Both the position numbers and the translations under genes were made by a program. Shown one piece after another: positions 1 to 7,092 of a stretch of 11,247 nt of DNA (position 1 is its first letter; every line of letters starts with the position of its first letter). The notes beneath the pieces were generated by a model, which worked only from the letters and a program-made list of their open reading frames with translations, did not search any database and was not told where the DNA came from. The stretch lies in the NCBI GenBank assembly GCA_003972845.1, contig QOAV01000156.1, positions 1 through 11,247 on the forward strand, read 5' to 3'. This DNA is from Gammaproteobacteria bacterium. Lineage in GTDB: Bacteria; Pseudomonadota; Gammaproteobacteria; QOAV01.

Positions 1-1
1 A

Positions 2-190
2 ATGAACCACGAATGGGATAATGCACTTGCGGAGAGATGATTCAGAAACTTTAAAACAGAGCGGATGCCCAGGCAAGGCTACAGCAGCTTTGCCTCTGCA
101 AAAACCGATATCGCAGCCTTTGTTCACCAGTAAAATTACTGCCGTGGTCAGAGCTATAATGTTTATGCTACGCCCGTTGCCGCTGACGGT
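2..190 (+). pseudogene. IS3-family transposase (OrfB) C-terminal remnant
   Basis: One frame reads WDNALAER, then KTERMPRQGYSSFASAKTD, IAAFV and SYNVYATPVAAD. This is the C-terminal pattern of IS3-family OrfB DDE transposases: the last catalytic Glu lies in the DNAxAE motif, and an HSYNGYxxPVAAE-like block follows. The frame has in-frame stops at 38-40 (probably TGG to TGA after the AER) and at 131-133, so it cannot make a transposase. The upstream part lies outside the window. I could not define the terminal inverted repeat of the element. Family assignment is good; the exact IS is unknown. Confidence 0.75.
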
Positions 191-243
191 TTAATTGCGC
201 CAATGGGCTGGTACGGAAATTATGAGCCACTACATGGCGCGCC

Positions 244-265
244 CGGTTATGACGGGTTATAACCG
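244..265. repeat. Short inverted repeat, 7-bp arms
   Basis: CGGTTAT (244-250) and ATAACCG (259-265) are exact reverse complements around an 8-base loop. It lies between the IS remnant and the 3' end of the VOC gene. It could act as a weak hairpin downstream of that gene, or be part of the degraded IS end. No T-run follows on the minus strand, so a canonical intrinsic terminator is not supported. Confidence 0.3.
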
Positions 266-276
266 CTTCGCTGCGA

Positions 277-831
277 TCAATTCTGGTCTGTTTTTGACGG
301 CAAGCTGCGCATGGCTTCCTTCCAGGGCGGCTTTTCCCATTCGGGGTGCTTCTTCCATATCTGTTTCAAAACCCGCAGCCAGCGACGGAAAGAAGACACG
401 GAAGGAATCGACGGGGTATGCGCCAGCTCGAAGTGAATGCCGGTCATGGGGTCATCGAAAAATACCGCGTAATAGCCGGGCGTATAGGTCGGATATTCTG
501 CCGGAGCATCGGTAACGACCACCTTGTTCTTCAGCAGAAAAAACTCATGGAAATCGTCGATTTCCTGTCGGCTCCGCGCCCAGAGCGCAATATGGTGTAT
601 GCCGGTGGCGTGGTCGGCATGATGTAATTTGCCGCCGGTTTTGGCGGGCTGAATACCGATATAGCTGTGAAAAAAAGGGTATCTCGCCATGTAATAGGTG
701 GAGCGATAATCAATGTCCAGCGTCCAGAAACTCTTGTAACCCAGCCAGCCAAACATCTTGTCAAAGAATTTTATCGACTCGTCATAATCGAGAACTGAAA
801 ATTCCACATGGTGAACACCCTTCCATCGCAT
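277..831 (-). CDS. VOC superfamily (glyoxalase/dioxygenase-fold) protein
   Basis: A 184-residue protein with the paired beta-alpha-beta-beta-beta modules of the vicinal oxygen chelate superfamily. Module 1 begins GVHHVEFSVLDYDESIKFF (5-23). Module 2 begins GIHHIALWA (78-86) and ends in DDPMTGIHFELAHTP (126-140). The likely metal ligands are a His of the first HH (7-8), His80 and Glu135, the usual H/H/E spacing positions of the fold. A basic, Trp-rich tail of about 40 residues (150-184) follows the domain. The start at 831 is chosen because an AGGAGA ribosome binding site lies just upstream; the frame stays open to 972 but that extension has no such site. It is divergent from the Crp/Fnr gene at 979. 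The substrate cannot be told: the superfamily includes glyoxalase I, extradiol dioxygenases, fosfomycin resistance proteins and many uncharacterised members. Confidence 0.87.
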   Translation of the reverse strand: MRWKGVHHVEFSVLDYDESIKFFDKMFGWLGYKSFWTLDIDYRSTYYMARYPFFHSYIGIQPAKTGGKLHHADHATGIHHIALWARSRQEIDDFHEFFLLKNKVVVTDAPAEYPTYTPGYYAVFFDDPMTGIHFELAHTPSIPSVSSFRRWLRVLKQIWKKHPEWEKPPWKEAMRSLPSKTDQN

Positions 832-978
832 TGAATCTCTCCTTGTTTTGATGAATACTCGATCGGACAAAAGCCGATGGCTTCCAGTAACAGCTTTAAG
901 TCGGGTCAATCGGCCGTTCGGCCTTGTAAGCTCCCATATGCCGCTTCCGATTCTCCGTTTCTTGCAGAGCACAAATTG

Positions 979-1710
979 ATGAACAGCGACTCGCCCCTGT
1001 TTCTTTATTACAAAAGCCGGCTCGCCAGATCCCCCATTTTTCGCGGCCTTTCAGATGACGTCCTGGCCGACATGCTCGAATGTTTTCGACCTGTCACATG
1101 GAACAAGGGCGTTGCAACTGACCCTGCCTCACTGGTTGATCGATTTCACCTGATTATCAATGGCCGGGTCAAAATGGAATATGTCGACGCAACATCGGGA
1201 AACTGGGTCACTCTTTTTGTGTTGGGACCGGGTGACGGCTTCGATATCGTCTCTCTGCTCGACGGAAAACCGCACGAGGCTTCTCCAGTCGCTCTGGAAG
1301 ATGTGCAGCTACTCAGCGCTCCCACCGAGAAAGTACGCGAATGGATCAGCCGCCACCCTGATTTTAACCGCAATTTTTTGCCTTACCTGGGCGAAAGAAT
1401 GCGCAAAATGGAGGATCTGGTGGCCGATCTTGGCTTGAAAGACACCATCACCCGCCTGGCCCACCTGATACTCCGCCACACCGTAGAAAAACCTTCAGCC
1501 GATGAAGACGCGCACCCGGTAAAACTGATTCATGACCTCACCAACGAATCACTCGCGCACATGATTGGCTCCACCCGTCAGGCGGTGAATCGCCATCTGC
1601 AGGAACTGCGCAAGAAGGGCATCCTGGACAGCCACCCCGGACATCTTGTGGTCAGGGAACTGGAAGCCTTGAAAAAGCAGGCGGACGCTTACCTTTCTCA
1701 TCGAAGCTAG
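979..1710 (+). CDS. Crp/Fnr family transcriptional regulator (copy 1)
   Basis: A 243-residue regulator. Residues about 18-120 form a cNMP-binding-like beta-roll (FRGLSDDVLADML at 21-33, LIINGRVKMEYVD at 58-70, GPGDGFDIVSLLDG at 83-96), followed by a dimerisation helix (about 130-170). A winged HTH follows at 187-216; its recognition helix carries STRQAVNRHLQEL (198-210). In the Crp alignment the contact residues R-E-x-x-x-R become R-Q-x-x-x-R. There is a single cysteine (C35), so an FNR-type [4Fe-4S] sensor is excluded. The RxA-type cAMP-contact motif of Crp is not evident, so the signal is unknown. Start ATG 979 is chosen because homology begins there and the paralog at 8329 starts in the same place; the frame is open from 877 but the extension looks non-coding, and the RBS (GCAGAG) is weak. 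It converges with the DUF3096 gene 22 bases away. I infer it binds the CTGTCA-N6-TGACAG palindromes in this window. Confidence 0.92.
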   Translation: MNSDSPLFLYYKSRLARSPIFRGLSDDVLADMLECFRPVTWNKGVATDPASLVDRFHLIINGRVKMEYVDATSGNWVTLFVLGPGDGFDIVSLLDGKPHEASPVALEDVQLLSAPTEKVREWISRHPDFNRNFLPYLGERMRKMEDLVADLGLKDTITRLAHLILRHTVEKPSADEDAHPVKLIHDLTNESLAHMIGSTRQAVNRHLQELRKKGILDSHPGHLVVRELEALKKQADAYLSHRS

Positions 1711-1732
1711 GAGTCTGACTTTCCGCACCCTG

Positions 1733-1882
1733 TCAGATCAGCGGCAACAAGCCGATCATGCCAAACAGAATCAGGTAAAAAGCCACGATATAATTGAGCA
1801 GCTTGGGCCAGATCAGAATAGCTATACCGGCCAGCAACGAGATCAGCGGTGGGCCGATCATCATGAAATCTACATCCATCAT
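1733..1882 (-). CDS. DUF3096-like 49-residue membrane protein
   Basis: A 49-residue protein starting MMDVDFMMIGPPLISLLAGI. Almost the whole chain is hydrophobic: one span at about 9-24, WPKLLNY at 25-31, and a second span at 32-49 (IVAFYLILFGMIGLLPLI). This fits the small DUF3096 family, whose members have a PLLSLLAGxxILxxPxLLNYIVA-type core. An AGGAGA ribosome binding site sits seven bases upstream of the first ATG. It is the last gene of the minus-strand operon, 20 bases after the DUF4010 gene. Function unknown; the structure suggests a two-span or hairpin inner-membrane peptide. Confidence 0.82.
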   Translation of the reverse strand: MMDVDFMMIGPPLISLLAGIAILIWPKLLNYIVAFYLILFGMIGLLPLI

Positions 1883-1902
1883 TTTTATGTCTCCTGTAAA
1901 AG

Positions 1903-3192
1903 TTAAAACAACAAACCCCAGGCAATGGTCAACAACCCCAGAGCCAGCAACATCAACGACACCCGCCCACTGCTCCTGCGACCGCCCAGAGTCAGCGCAT
2001 ACAGCGCCTTGAGCAAATCATTGCTGCCGGCCGCAATGATGATCGCGCTGACCAGTTGTTGCGTGGTGGCCACCGCGTAATGGCCGCTGAGAATGGAAAG
2101 CACGAACGGGTCGATATCGGTAAAACCGACACCGAAGGACAATATATTCAGCCCGGTGTCGCCAAAACGGGAAATAACCTGTTGGGTAATGACCATCATA
2201 ACCACAAACAACAGGGCGAACAGCAGGGCAATTCCCAGCTCCAGCGGGTTGGAACGGCCAAGATCGGGAGAAATATCATCTGATTTTCCGGTTTTTCTGT
2301 CCAGGAACACGGCGCCGCCAATGGCGATGGCGCTGAACAACAGCATGGGCAGCGCCGCACGCGGTAACAGGTTGGCATTCATGATGGCGATCAAAACCAG
2401 CAGGCGCAGATACATCATACCCGACGCGGCAAGAATTCCCGCCTCGATAGCCGGGTCAGGGTTTGGCAGATCATGGCTTTTACGCGCCAGCACCACCGTT
2501 GCTGCCGTGCTGGAATACAGGCCGCCCAGCAAACCGGTAACCAGATAGCCCTGTCGTTTCAGCACATATTTTTTAAGAATATAACCGGCGTAGGAGATCG
2601 CCGAAATGACCACCACGGCCATCCATATCTTGAACGGCGACGCCGGTATCCACGACGATATGGCGTGATTCGGCAACAAGGGAAGGATAACGCCGGACAC
2701 CAGCAGGAATTTGGCCAGTGTGGTGATTTCCCCCGGCTCCAGCGCCTTGATGAGCTGCTGATTCAGCGACCGCGCGCTCAGGGTGAACACCACCGAAACG
2801 AACACCAGTACCAGAAACCAGGCGGGCATCAGAACCGCAACAGGCCCATATGCGTAAACAATCAGAGAAATCAGTGGTTGCAGCAGACCGGACTGGCCTG
2901 CGTTCAGTTTATGGTGATAAAACACGGCAAAAAACAGCGTGAGCGCCACCATGCCCGCCAGAAACAGGTGGAAACTGGCATCCAGCGTGTACAGCACAAA
3001 CCCGAGTATGGCGATAAAGGTAAAGGTGCGGCTGGAGCCAAATTTGCGGGTAGATAAACCGGCTGTCTCGTTGTTCTTCTGAGTCAGGTAGCTGCGAAAT
3101 TCAAGCCCGGTAAGAAAACCAAATACCGCCACCAGGGCAAAATGAAACCAGACCTGGGACGCCAGTTCGCCGATCAATGTATCGTAGTTCAT
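1903..3192 (-). CDS. MgtC/SapB-like, DUF4010 family integral membrane protein
   Basis: A 429-residue polytopic membrane protein. The N-terminal span contains FLTGLEFRSY (26-35), matching the glycine/LER signature of MgtC/SapB-like proteins. About ten more hydrophobic segments follow. The conserved DUF4010 block is YVLKRQGYLVTGLLGGLYSS (209-228) followed by TAATVVLARKS. Late blocks include FGVGFTDIDPFVLSI and a final span ending in ALGLLTIAWGLLF. Length and order match full-length DUF4010 proteins. The role is not established; MgtC itself modulates ATP synthase and Mg2+/acid adaptation in enterobacteria, but that should not be transferred directly. The start at 3192 has a GGAG element about nine bases upstream. 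It lies 16 bases after the permease stop and 20 bases before the DUF3096 gene, so it is almost certainly co-transcribed with both. Confidence 0.9.
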   Translation of the reverse strand: MNYDTLIGELASQVWFHFALVAVFGFLTGLEFRSYLTQKNNETAGLSTRKFGSSRTFTFIAILGFVLYTLDASFHLFLAGMVALTLFFAVFYHHKLNAGQSGLLQPLISLIVYAYGPVAVLMPAWFLVLVFVSVVFTLSARSLNQQLIKALEPGEITTLAKFLLVSGVILPLLPNHAISSWIPASPFKIWMAVVVISAISYAGYILKKYVLKRQGYLVTGLLGGLYSSTAATVVLARKSHDLPNPDPAIEAGILAASGMMYLRLLVLIAIMNANLLPRAALPMLLFSAIAIGGAVFLDRKTGKSDDISPDLGRSNPLELGIALLFALLFVVMMVITQQVISRFGDTGLNILSFGVGFTDIDPFVLSILSGHYAVATTQQLVSAIIIAAGSNDLLKALYALTLGGRRSSGRVSLMLLALGLLTIAWGLLF

Positions 3193-3208
3193 GCCCTGCT
3201 CCGCGCGC

Positions 3209-4543
3209 CTACGACGATTTCAGGAACAGCCGGCGTTTGCTGAACAGCAGCTCCGCCGCCACCACGAACAGATAGGTGATTCCAATCCAGTAAAGGCTCT
3301 GACGTGACGATTGCCACAAATACGCCATCAAAGTTGCCCAGGAAGCCAGACAAAGCAGCAGCCCCACCAGCATGCCGCTGCTGTTGCCACCCACGGTTTT
3401 GCGCAAGCGCCACGCGGACAGATTGATGGCGGCGAAGATCAGCAAAAAGGTGGAACTGGCAAATGACGAAATGATGGTCAGGTTTGCCGCATTGACAAAA
3501 ACCAGCGTCGCCGCCGTAATGATCATCAGACTGGCCCAGGGAATATTGTTCTGCTTGCGCATGAAGCCAAAAACACCGGGCAGCGCATCTTCGGTGGCCA
3601 TCACCTTGCCCAGGCGAGCGGTGCCAAACATGGTGGCGTTGATGGCCGAAGCAGTGGAAAACAGCGCCGCCAGACCAATCAGCAGATAACCCGCCTGCCC
3701 GAGGAAGGGCCGCGCTGCTTCCGCCAAGGCATATTCGCCATATTTTTTTACTTGCTCCGGAGTCAGGTTGCCAACGGCAACCAGCGATACCAGTACATAA
3801 ATGAAAATGGTAATGCCGATGGACCACACAATACCGCGCTTCAGATTGCGTTCGGGCTTTTCCATTTCATTGACGGCGTTGGGAATCAGCTCAAAACCTT
3901 CATAGGCGACGAAAATCAGCGCCGCGCCCATGAGCACGCCCAGCCCGCCCTTGTTGAATATGGGCGTCAAATGGTCAGGGTTCATGTAAAACAGGCCGAT
4001 GACGGCGAACAGCCCCAGTATCAGCACCTTGACGGTCACTATCAGCAATTCGCTGGAGCCGCTGGCCTTGACGCCATACAGATTGATGGACAGAAAAACC
4101 AGCAGCACCAGCGATTCCAGCAAATGATGCACCGGTATACTGGCGCTATTGTCACCACCGAGCATGGCCGCGCCATACACGCCGAAAGTGTAGGCATACA
4201 GGGCCATCGTTCCCACATAACCCACCAGCAACAGCCAGCCGCCGATGCCGGCAATATTGCGATTGCTGAAAGCACGTTCAAGGTAGGTAAAACTGCCGCC
4301 ATCCGACTGGAACGTCAGACCCAGACGCGCGTAGGACAACCCGGTCAGCAACGCAATAATCCCGCCCAGCGCAAACGCGATGGGCGCGGCGTGACCAGAC
4401 TGCGCCATGGCCAGACCCAGCACGGAAAAAATACCGCCGCCCACCATGCCGCCAACGCCCATGGCGATGACCTCTTTCAGAGTCAGGCGTTCATTTCCAC
4501 TCCCCGGGGTGGAACCAGCTTGATCGGCTTTTCTGTTATGCAT
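3209..4543 (-). CDS. APC superfamily amino-acid permease
   Basis: A 444-residue, roughly 12-span transporter of the amino acid-polyamine-organocation superfamily, acting in the inner membrane. After a short hydrophilic N-terminus, LTLKEVIAMGVGGMVGGGIF (20-39) is the TM1 substrate-binding signature with the unwound GGGIF. SYARLGLTF (70-78) is in TM2-TM3. FVAYEGFELI (211-220) followed by NEMEKPERNLKRGI (225-238) is the characteristic TM6 and following loop. The start ATG at 4543 is preferred because GGGGAGA lies five or six bases upstream; an in-frame ATG at 4561 lacks good spacing. The substrate is not deducible, but amino acids or a polyamine are likely. In amino-acid-dependent acid resistance systems such permeases act as antiporters and can be found near HdeD-like DUF308 proteins, as here. 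No decarboxylase or glutaminase gene is present in the window to support that role. Confidence 0.93.
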   Translation of the reverse strand: MHNRKADQAGSTPGSGNERLTLKEVIAMGVGGMVGGGIFSVLGLAMAQSGHAAPIAFALGGIIALLTGLSYARLGLTFQSDGGSFTYLERAFSNRNIAGIGGWLLLVGYVGTMALYAYTFGVYGAAMLGGDNSASIPVHHLLESLVLLVFLSINLYGVKASGSSELLIVTVKVLILGLFAVIGLFYMNPDHLTPIFNKGGLGVLMGAALIFVAYEGFELIPNAVNEMEKPERNLKRGIVWSIGITIFIYVLVSLVAVGNLTPEQVKKYGEYALAEAARPFLGQAGYLLIGLAALFSTASAINATMFGTARLGKVMATEDALPGVFGFMRKQNNIPWASLMIITAATLVFVNAANLTIISSFASSTFLLIFAAINLSAWRLRKTVGGNSSGMLVGLLLCLASWATLMAYLWQSSRQSLYWIGITYLFVVAAELLFSKRRLFLKSS

Positions 4544-4568
4544 GTTTTCTCCCCATTGCATGGTGACA

Positions 4569-5165
4569 TCAATCCTTCTTTAGATTGGAGCCAATGACAA
4601 ACAACGCCCAGCCGTCAAATATCAGGCTCACGCCCACATAAATCCCCAGCATGAAGATGGAAGTCTCCGGCCAGCCGAAGAAAAAGATGATGGCAAGCAG
4701 AATATCGATAATGCCATTGACCACCATCCAGCCCCAGCCTTTTTCCGGCTTCCTGCGTCGCGCCCAGGTAAAGCTGCTGACGGCATCAAACGTCAGGTAG
4801 ACGCCAAGGAAGATGACCAGCGCAGCTACGCCCGGGAGCGGGAAAGCCACCAATACCGCACCCGCCGCCAGCAACACCAGTGATTTCATCCAGCTCATGG
4901 CGTCACTGCGTTCCGACCTGGCGGTATGAATCCCCCATAGGATGCCGCCGGCGATAAATAACCCGGCGACCGCACCTTCAGACACCAGCGACAACAATTC
5001 GGGCATAACCAGGCCCAATACACCCAGCAGCATTAACAAAACACCGATGAGAGTCGAATGCGGGCCAAAATACTCCAGCTCTTTCTTGATGATTTTCCGA
5101 CTGACCGATGCGCTCAGCGGAGCGTCCTGCTTTTCATCATTTCCTGCGGTTTGTTGTTGTTTCAT
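4569..5165 (-). CDS. HdeD-like DUF308 membrane protein (copy 1)
   Basis: A 198-residue protein with a charged N-terminal tail (1-30) and six hydrophobic segments at about 38-55, 65-80, 93-109, 112-131, 145-164 and 168-191. Conserved blocks are FLGVYLTFDAVSSF (119-132), KGWGWM (142-147), GWPETSIFMLGIYVGVSLIF (164-183) and DGWALFVIG (184-192). These are typical of DUF308, whose best-known member is the E. coli acid-resistance membrane protein HdeD. Start ATG 5165 has a GAGGA site seven bases upstream; the longer open frame to 5258 is not supported. It is the first gene of the minus-strand operon (25 bases before the permease). It is a clear paralog of the protein at 6310, sharing KGWGWM, GWPxTS and LFDG/IFDG. 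A Crp-type palindrome and a possible promoter lie 160-220 bases upstream. Confidence 0.9.
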   Translation of the reverse strand: MKQQQTAGNDEKQDAPLSASVSRKIIKKELEYFGPHSTLIGVLLMLLGVLGLVMPELLSLVSEGAVAGLFIAGGILWGIHTARSERSDAMSWMKSLVLLAAGAVLVAFPLPGVAALVIFLGVYLTFDAVSSFTWARRRKPEKGWGWMVVNGIIDILLAIIFFFGWPETSIFMLGIYVGVSLIFDGWALFVIGSNLKKD

Positions 5166-5321
5166 TACAAATCCTCGCGAGTATTCAGTTGATGTATAAC
5201 GACTTGTTTCTTCGGCTGTCTCAACCGCGCTGAAGCCTGCTATGAGCGCGGCAACCATGGCATTGCCCGCGCCCGACGTTGATGCCGCTGCCGCCGGGTT
5301 GAGCGTGAGGATGGCAATATT

Positions 5322-5351
5322 GATATATCGGCCGCCACAATACTATTTCAA
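5322..5351 (-). promoter_or_regulatory. Possible sigma-70 promoter for the DUF308-led operon
   Basis: On the minus strand TTGAAA (5351-5346) is followed, after 18 bases, by TATATC (5327-5322). A transcript would start near 5315 and carry a leader of about 150 bases before ATG 5165. The palindrome at 5366-5383 would then be centred near -60, close to the class I Crp position of -61.5. The match is moderate and rests on position and sequence only. Confidence 0.4.
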
Positions 5352-5365
5352 ATGTTTTCCGCAGA

Positions 5366-5383
5366 CTGTCATGTGAGTGACAG
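5366..5383. promoter_or_regulatory. Crp/Fnr-type operator palindrome (site A)
   Basis: CTGTCA-TGTGAG-TGACAG has six-base arms that are perfectly inverted around six bases. It shares both arms with the site at 5866 and is closely similar to those at 6226 and 7519. It lies upstream of the DUF308-led minus-strand operon and just ahead of the MBL remnant on the plus strand, so it could have served either. The spacing to the operon start (about 210 bases) differs from the other three sites. Confidence 0.6.
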
Positions 5384-5415
5384 CCTGAGGAAAAAATGCC
5401 TGACACACTCTTTCC

Positions 5416-5791
5416 GGCAAGGACCCATTTCTCCTGCGGGGACTGCATTTCACCCGTGAAACGGCTGAATCCATTGCTCTGAATAAAGTCAGCGGCGCGG
5501 TCATCATGGCGGGTTCCAGCATGTGCACCGGCGGGCGCATTCGCCACCATTTACGGCATAGTATTTGTGACAACCGCAATGTCATCGTCTTTGTCGGGTA
5601 CGCTGGCGAGAGGTATTGTCGATGGCGCCAGACAAGTGTGCATATTCGGCGAAGAATACGCCGAATATGCCGACGTCTACACCATCTGCGAAATCTCGGC
5701 GCACGCCGATCAGTCCGAACTGCTGGCGTGGCTGGAACATACCGGCAATCCTGACAAGACTATCCCGGGGACACATTCGGTAGATTGCTGA
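5416..5791 (+). pseudogene. MBL-fold/beta-CASP RNA-nuclease-like C-terminal remnant, frameshifted
   Basis: From about 5416 one frame reads GKDPFLLRGLHFTRETAES, then IALNKVSGAVIMAGSSMCTG and GRIRHHLRH, up to VIVFVGY (about 5600). From about 5605 the next frame continues TLARGIVDGARQVCIFGEEY, then CEISAHADQSELLAWLEHTG and NPDKT. Joined, these match the beta-CASP and final MBL segments of RNA-processing metallo-beta-lactamases (GSGMCTGGRIxHHL, VGFQAxGTLGRxIVDGA, SAHADQxELLxWL). Between GY and TLAR a few codons typical of the family are missing together with a frame change, so a small deletion near 5601-5606 is likely. The N-terminal MBL half with the HxHxDH site is absent, and a stop at 5401 closes the frame. 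The intact family is usually about 450 residues. Further coding-like sequence (TVLKPVLGDGYQW, DPVEITIALSFK) runs in frame 1 to about 5880 with a stop inside; I do not recognise it. Confidence 0.8.
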
Positions 5792-5865
5792 ACAACACCA
5801 CCGTGCTGAAACCAGTGCTGGGTGACGGATACCAATGGTGAGACCCGGTAGAAATCACCATCGCA

Positions 5866-5909
5866 CTGTCATTCAAGTGACAGATGTGGCTCGGCCCGCA
5901 TATTATCGT
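5866..5909 (+). promoter_or_regulatory. Crp/Fnr-type operator (site B) with class II-like promoter
   Basis: CTGTCA-TTCAAG-TGACAG occupies 5866-5883 with perfect six-base arms (centre 5874.5). If the centre is at -41.5, the -10 hexamer falls at 5904-5909, which reads TATCGT, and the start point at about 5916. An overlapping alternative -10, TATTAT, lies at 5901-5906. The centre is 72.5 bases upstream of ATG 5947, so the leader would be about 31 bases. This suggests class II activation of the 64-residue protein gene, and perhaps of DUF308 copy 2 by read-through. Confidence 0.6.
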
Positions 5910-5946
5910 GGAAAACACATCACTACCCAACGCAGGAGACATGAGC

Positions 5947-6141
5947 ATGAACGAAACCATCACAAAAACCTACCAGTCGGAAGAAGCGCTGAAAAACGTT
6001 TGGGAAGATCTGGTCGCCACCGGCATGGAGCAGGAACAGATATTCCTCGACAAGAAGAACAATCAGGTAAGAGTCATCACCCCGAAGGAAACCGAGGCCG
6101 AAGTGCTGGAAATACTTGTGCGCCACCAACCCATCGATTGA
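5947..6141 (+). CDS. Small 64-residue protein, YflT-like or ACT-like single module
   Basis: A 64-residue soluble, acidic protein beginning MNETITKTYQSEEALKNVWE. The predicted order is strand (3-9), helix (11-25, SEEALKNVWEDLVATG), strand (30-36, EQIFLDK), strand (39-45, NQVRVIT) and helix (47-60, ETEAEVLEILVRH). This resembles one module of the proteins that include YflT-type heat-induced stress proteins. The first half echoes the N-terminus of the protein at 7455 (strand, then an A-rich helix ending in G, then acidic residues and a hydrophobic strand). ATG 5947 is chosen over ATG 5941 because AGGAGA (5934-5939) is then seven bases away rather than one. Codon use and strong RBS support a real gene. 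Family assignment is tentative and no function can be named. Confidence 0.75.
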   Translation: MNETITKTYQSEEALKNVWEDLVATGMEQEQIFLDKKNNQVRVITPKETEAEVLEILVRHQPID

Positions 6142-6225
6142 GACGACAGCACCCGCCGTTCAGCTCGGCAAAGCGCAGGGACGCGGCTTCGCAACGAAAA
6201 CCGATGGCCCGCCAAATCACACAAA

Positions 6226-6243
6226 CTGTCACGCAAGTTACAG
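6226..6243 (+). promoter_or_regulatory. Crp/Fnr-type operator (site C)
   Basis: CTGTCA-CGCAAG-TTACAG matches sites A and B except for one base in the right arm. Its centre (6234.5) is 75.5 bases upstream of GTG 6310, three bases more than for sites B and D. The hexamer at the expected -10 position (6264-6269, CAAAGT) is a weak match, so this promoter would depend more on an activator or use another start point. Confidence 0.55.
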
Positions 6244-6309
6244 ACCATTCTCGCGGGAAAAGGCAAAGTCGGCTTTTCATTGAATGGCATAACGTCAGGA
6301 GAAAACAAC

Positions 6310-6894
6310 GTGACAAACGACAACGCTACCGACAAGGCGGAAACCTTGCGCCATCTGGCCGACCTCACCAAAGCGATTCCACATTTCGGCCGGGATTCCA
6401 TCCTTCTGGGCATTTTACTGGCCGTCCTTGGCGTGACAGGCATTTTCCTGCCTCAGCTCATGTCTCTGGAAACATCCATTTTCATCGGCAGTCTGTTCCT
6501 TGTCGGCGGATTGTTCTGGATCATCCATTCCTGCAAATACAGCCGCAAAGACTGGGGAGACTGGCTCAAACCGGTTGTATTGCTGATCGCTGGCGGTCTG
6601 ATGCTGTTCTATCCGTTGAGCGGTATCGCCGCTATCGGCCTGTTGCTGGCCATATACCTGTTGCTGGATGCATTCAGCAGCTTTGCCATGGCGCGTACGC
6701 TGCACCCGCAGAAAGGCTGGGGCTGGATGGCGACCAACGGCGTCATCTCACTGGTGCTCGCTCTGCTGTTTCTGATTGGCTGGCCCGCCACTTCGCTGTT
6801 GCTGGTTGGCCTGTATGTGGGGATCAGTCTTTTATTTGACGGTCTTGCCCTGATCTTTATCGGCATCATGCAGAAAGGAAAAAACGAATCCTGA
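6310..6894 (+). CDS. HdeD-like DUF308 membrane protein (copy 2)
   Basis: A 194-residue, six-span membrane protein: hydrophobic segments at about 30-48, 57-74, 88-101, 104-123, 139-158 and 162-187. Conserved blocks include LLAIYLLLDAFSSFAMAR (112-129), KGWGWM (135-140), GWPATS (157-162) and LYVGISLLFDGLALIFIG (168-185), each matched in the protein at 4569-5165. The start is a GTG at 6310 with AGGAGA (6297-6302) seven bases upstream. The same frame can be read from a TTG at 6280, but the RBS would then lie inside it. The gene has its own operator-like palindrome (site C) and follows the 64-residue gene by 168 bases. HdeD-type proteins are linked to acid resistance in enterobacteria; here the role is inferred only as membrane stress. 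Confidence 0.9.
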   Translation: MTNDNATDKAETLRHLADLTKAIPHFGRDSILLGILLAVLGVTGIFLPQLMSLETSIFIGSLFLVGGLFWIIHSCKYSRKDWGDWLKPVVLLIAGGLMLFYPLSGIAAIGLLLAIYLLLDAFSSFAMARTLHPQKGWGWMATNGVISLVLALLFLIGWPATSLLLVGLYVGISLLFDGLALIFIGIMQKGKNES

Positions 6895-7092
6895 ACAGCC
6901 AAAGCCGCTGGCTATCCACAAATAACCGGGCCAGGCGTCCAGTGACGGCGCCGAGACCGGTTTGCCATTGACGCCACATTGTTAAAATCGACTGGTTCCC
7001 CGCCGCAATATTTCGTGTCACCCTCGGCCAGGCCGGCAAGCCATACACTGAATTGGCGCACTTGTTATCAAAGCGCGCCCTTTCTGACATGT

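Noticed and set aside
832..978. Crp-type operator between the divergent VOC and first Crp/Fnr genes
   Set aside because: No CTGTCA/TGACAG pair with six-base spacing is present; the GGCCG/CGGCC-like stretch near 910 is too short and low in information to call.
3752..4597. 281-codon plus-strand open frame
   Set aside because: It is antisense to the APC permease; the His/Gln-rich product has no recognisable family.
5396..5482. 28-residue frame with AGGA upstream beginning at ATG 5396
   Set aside because: It overlaps the MBL remnant in a different frame, lacks recognisable features, and ends quickly; probably fortuitous.
5835..6839. 334-codon plus-strand open frame
   Set aside because: Its product is Arg/Gln/His rich without domains and runs across the 64-residue gene and DUF308 copy 2 in another frame; those have good ribosome sites and family matches.
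6897..6913. AGCCA/TGGCT stem-loop after DUF308 copy 2
   Set aside because: Five-base stem and no T-run, so not convincing as an intrinsic terminator.
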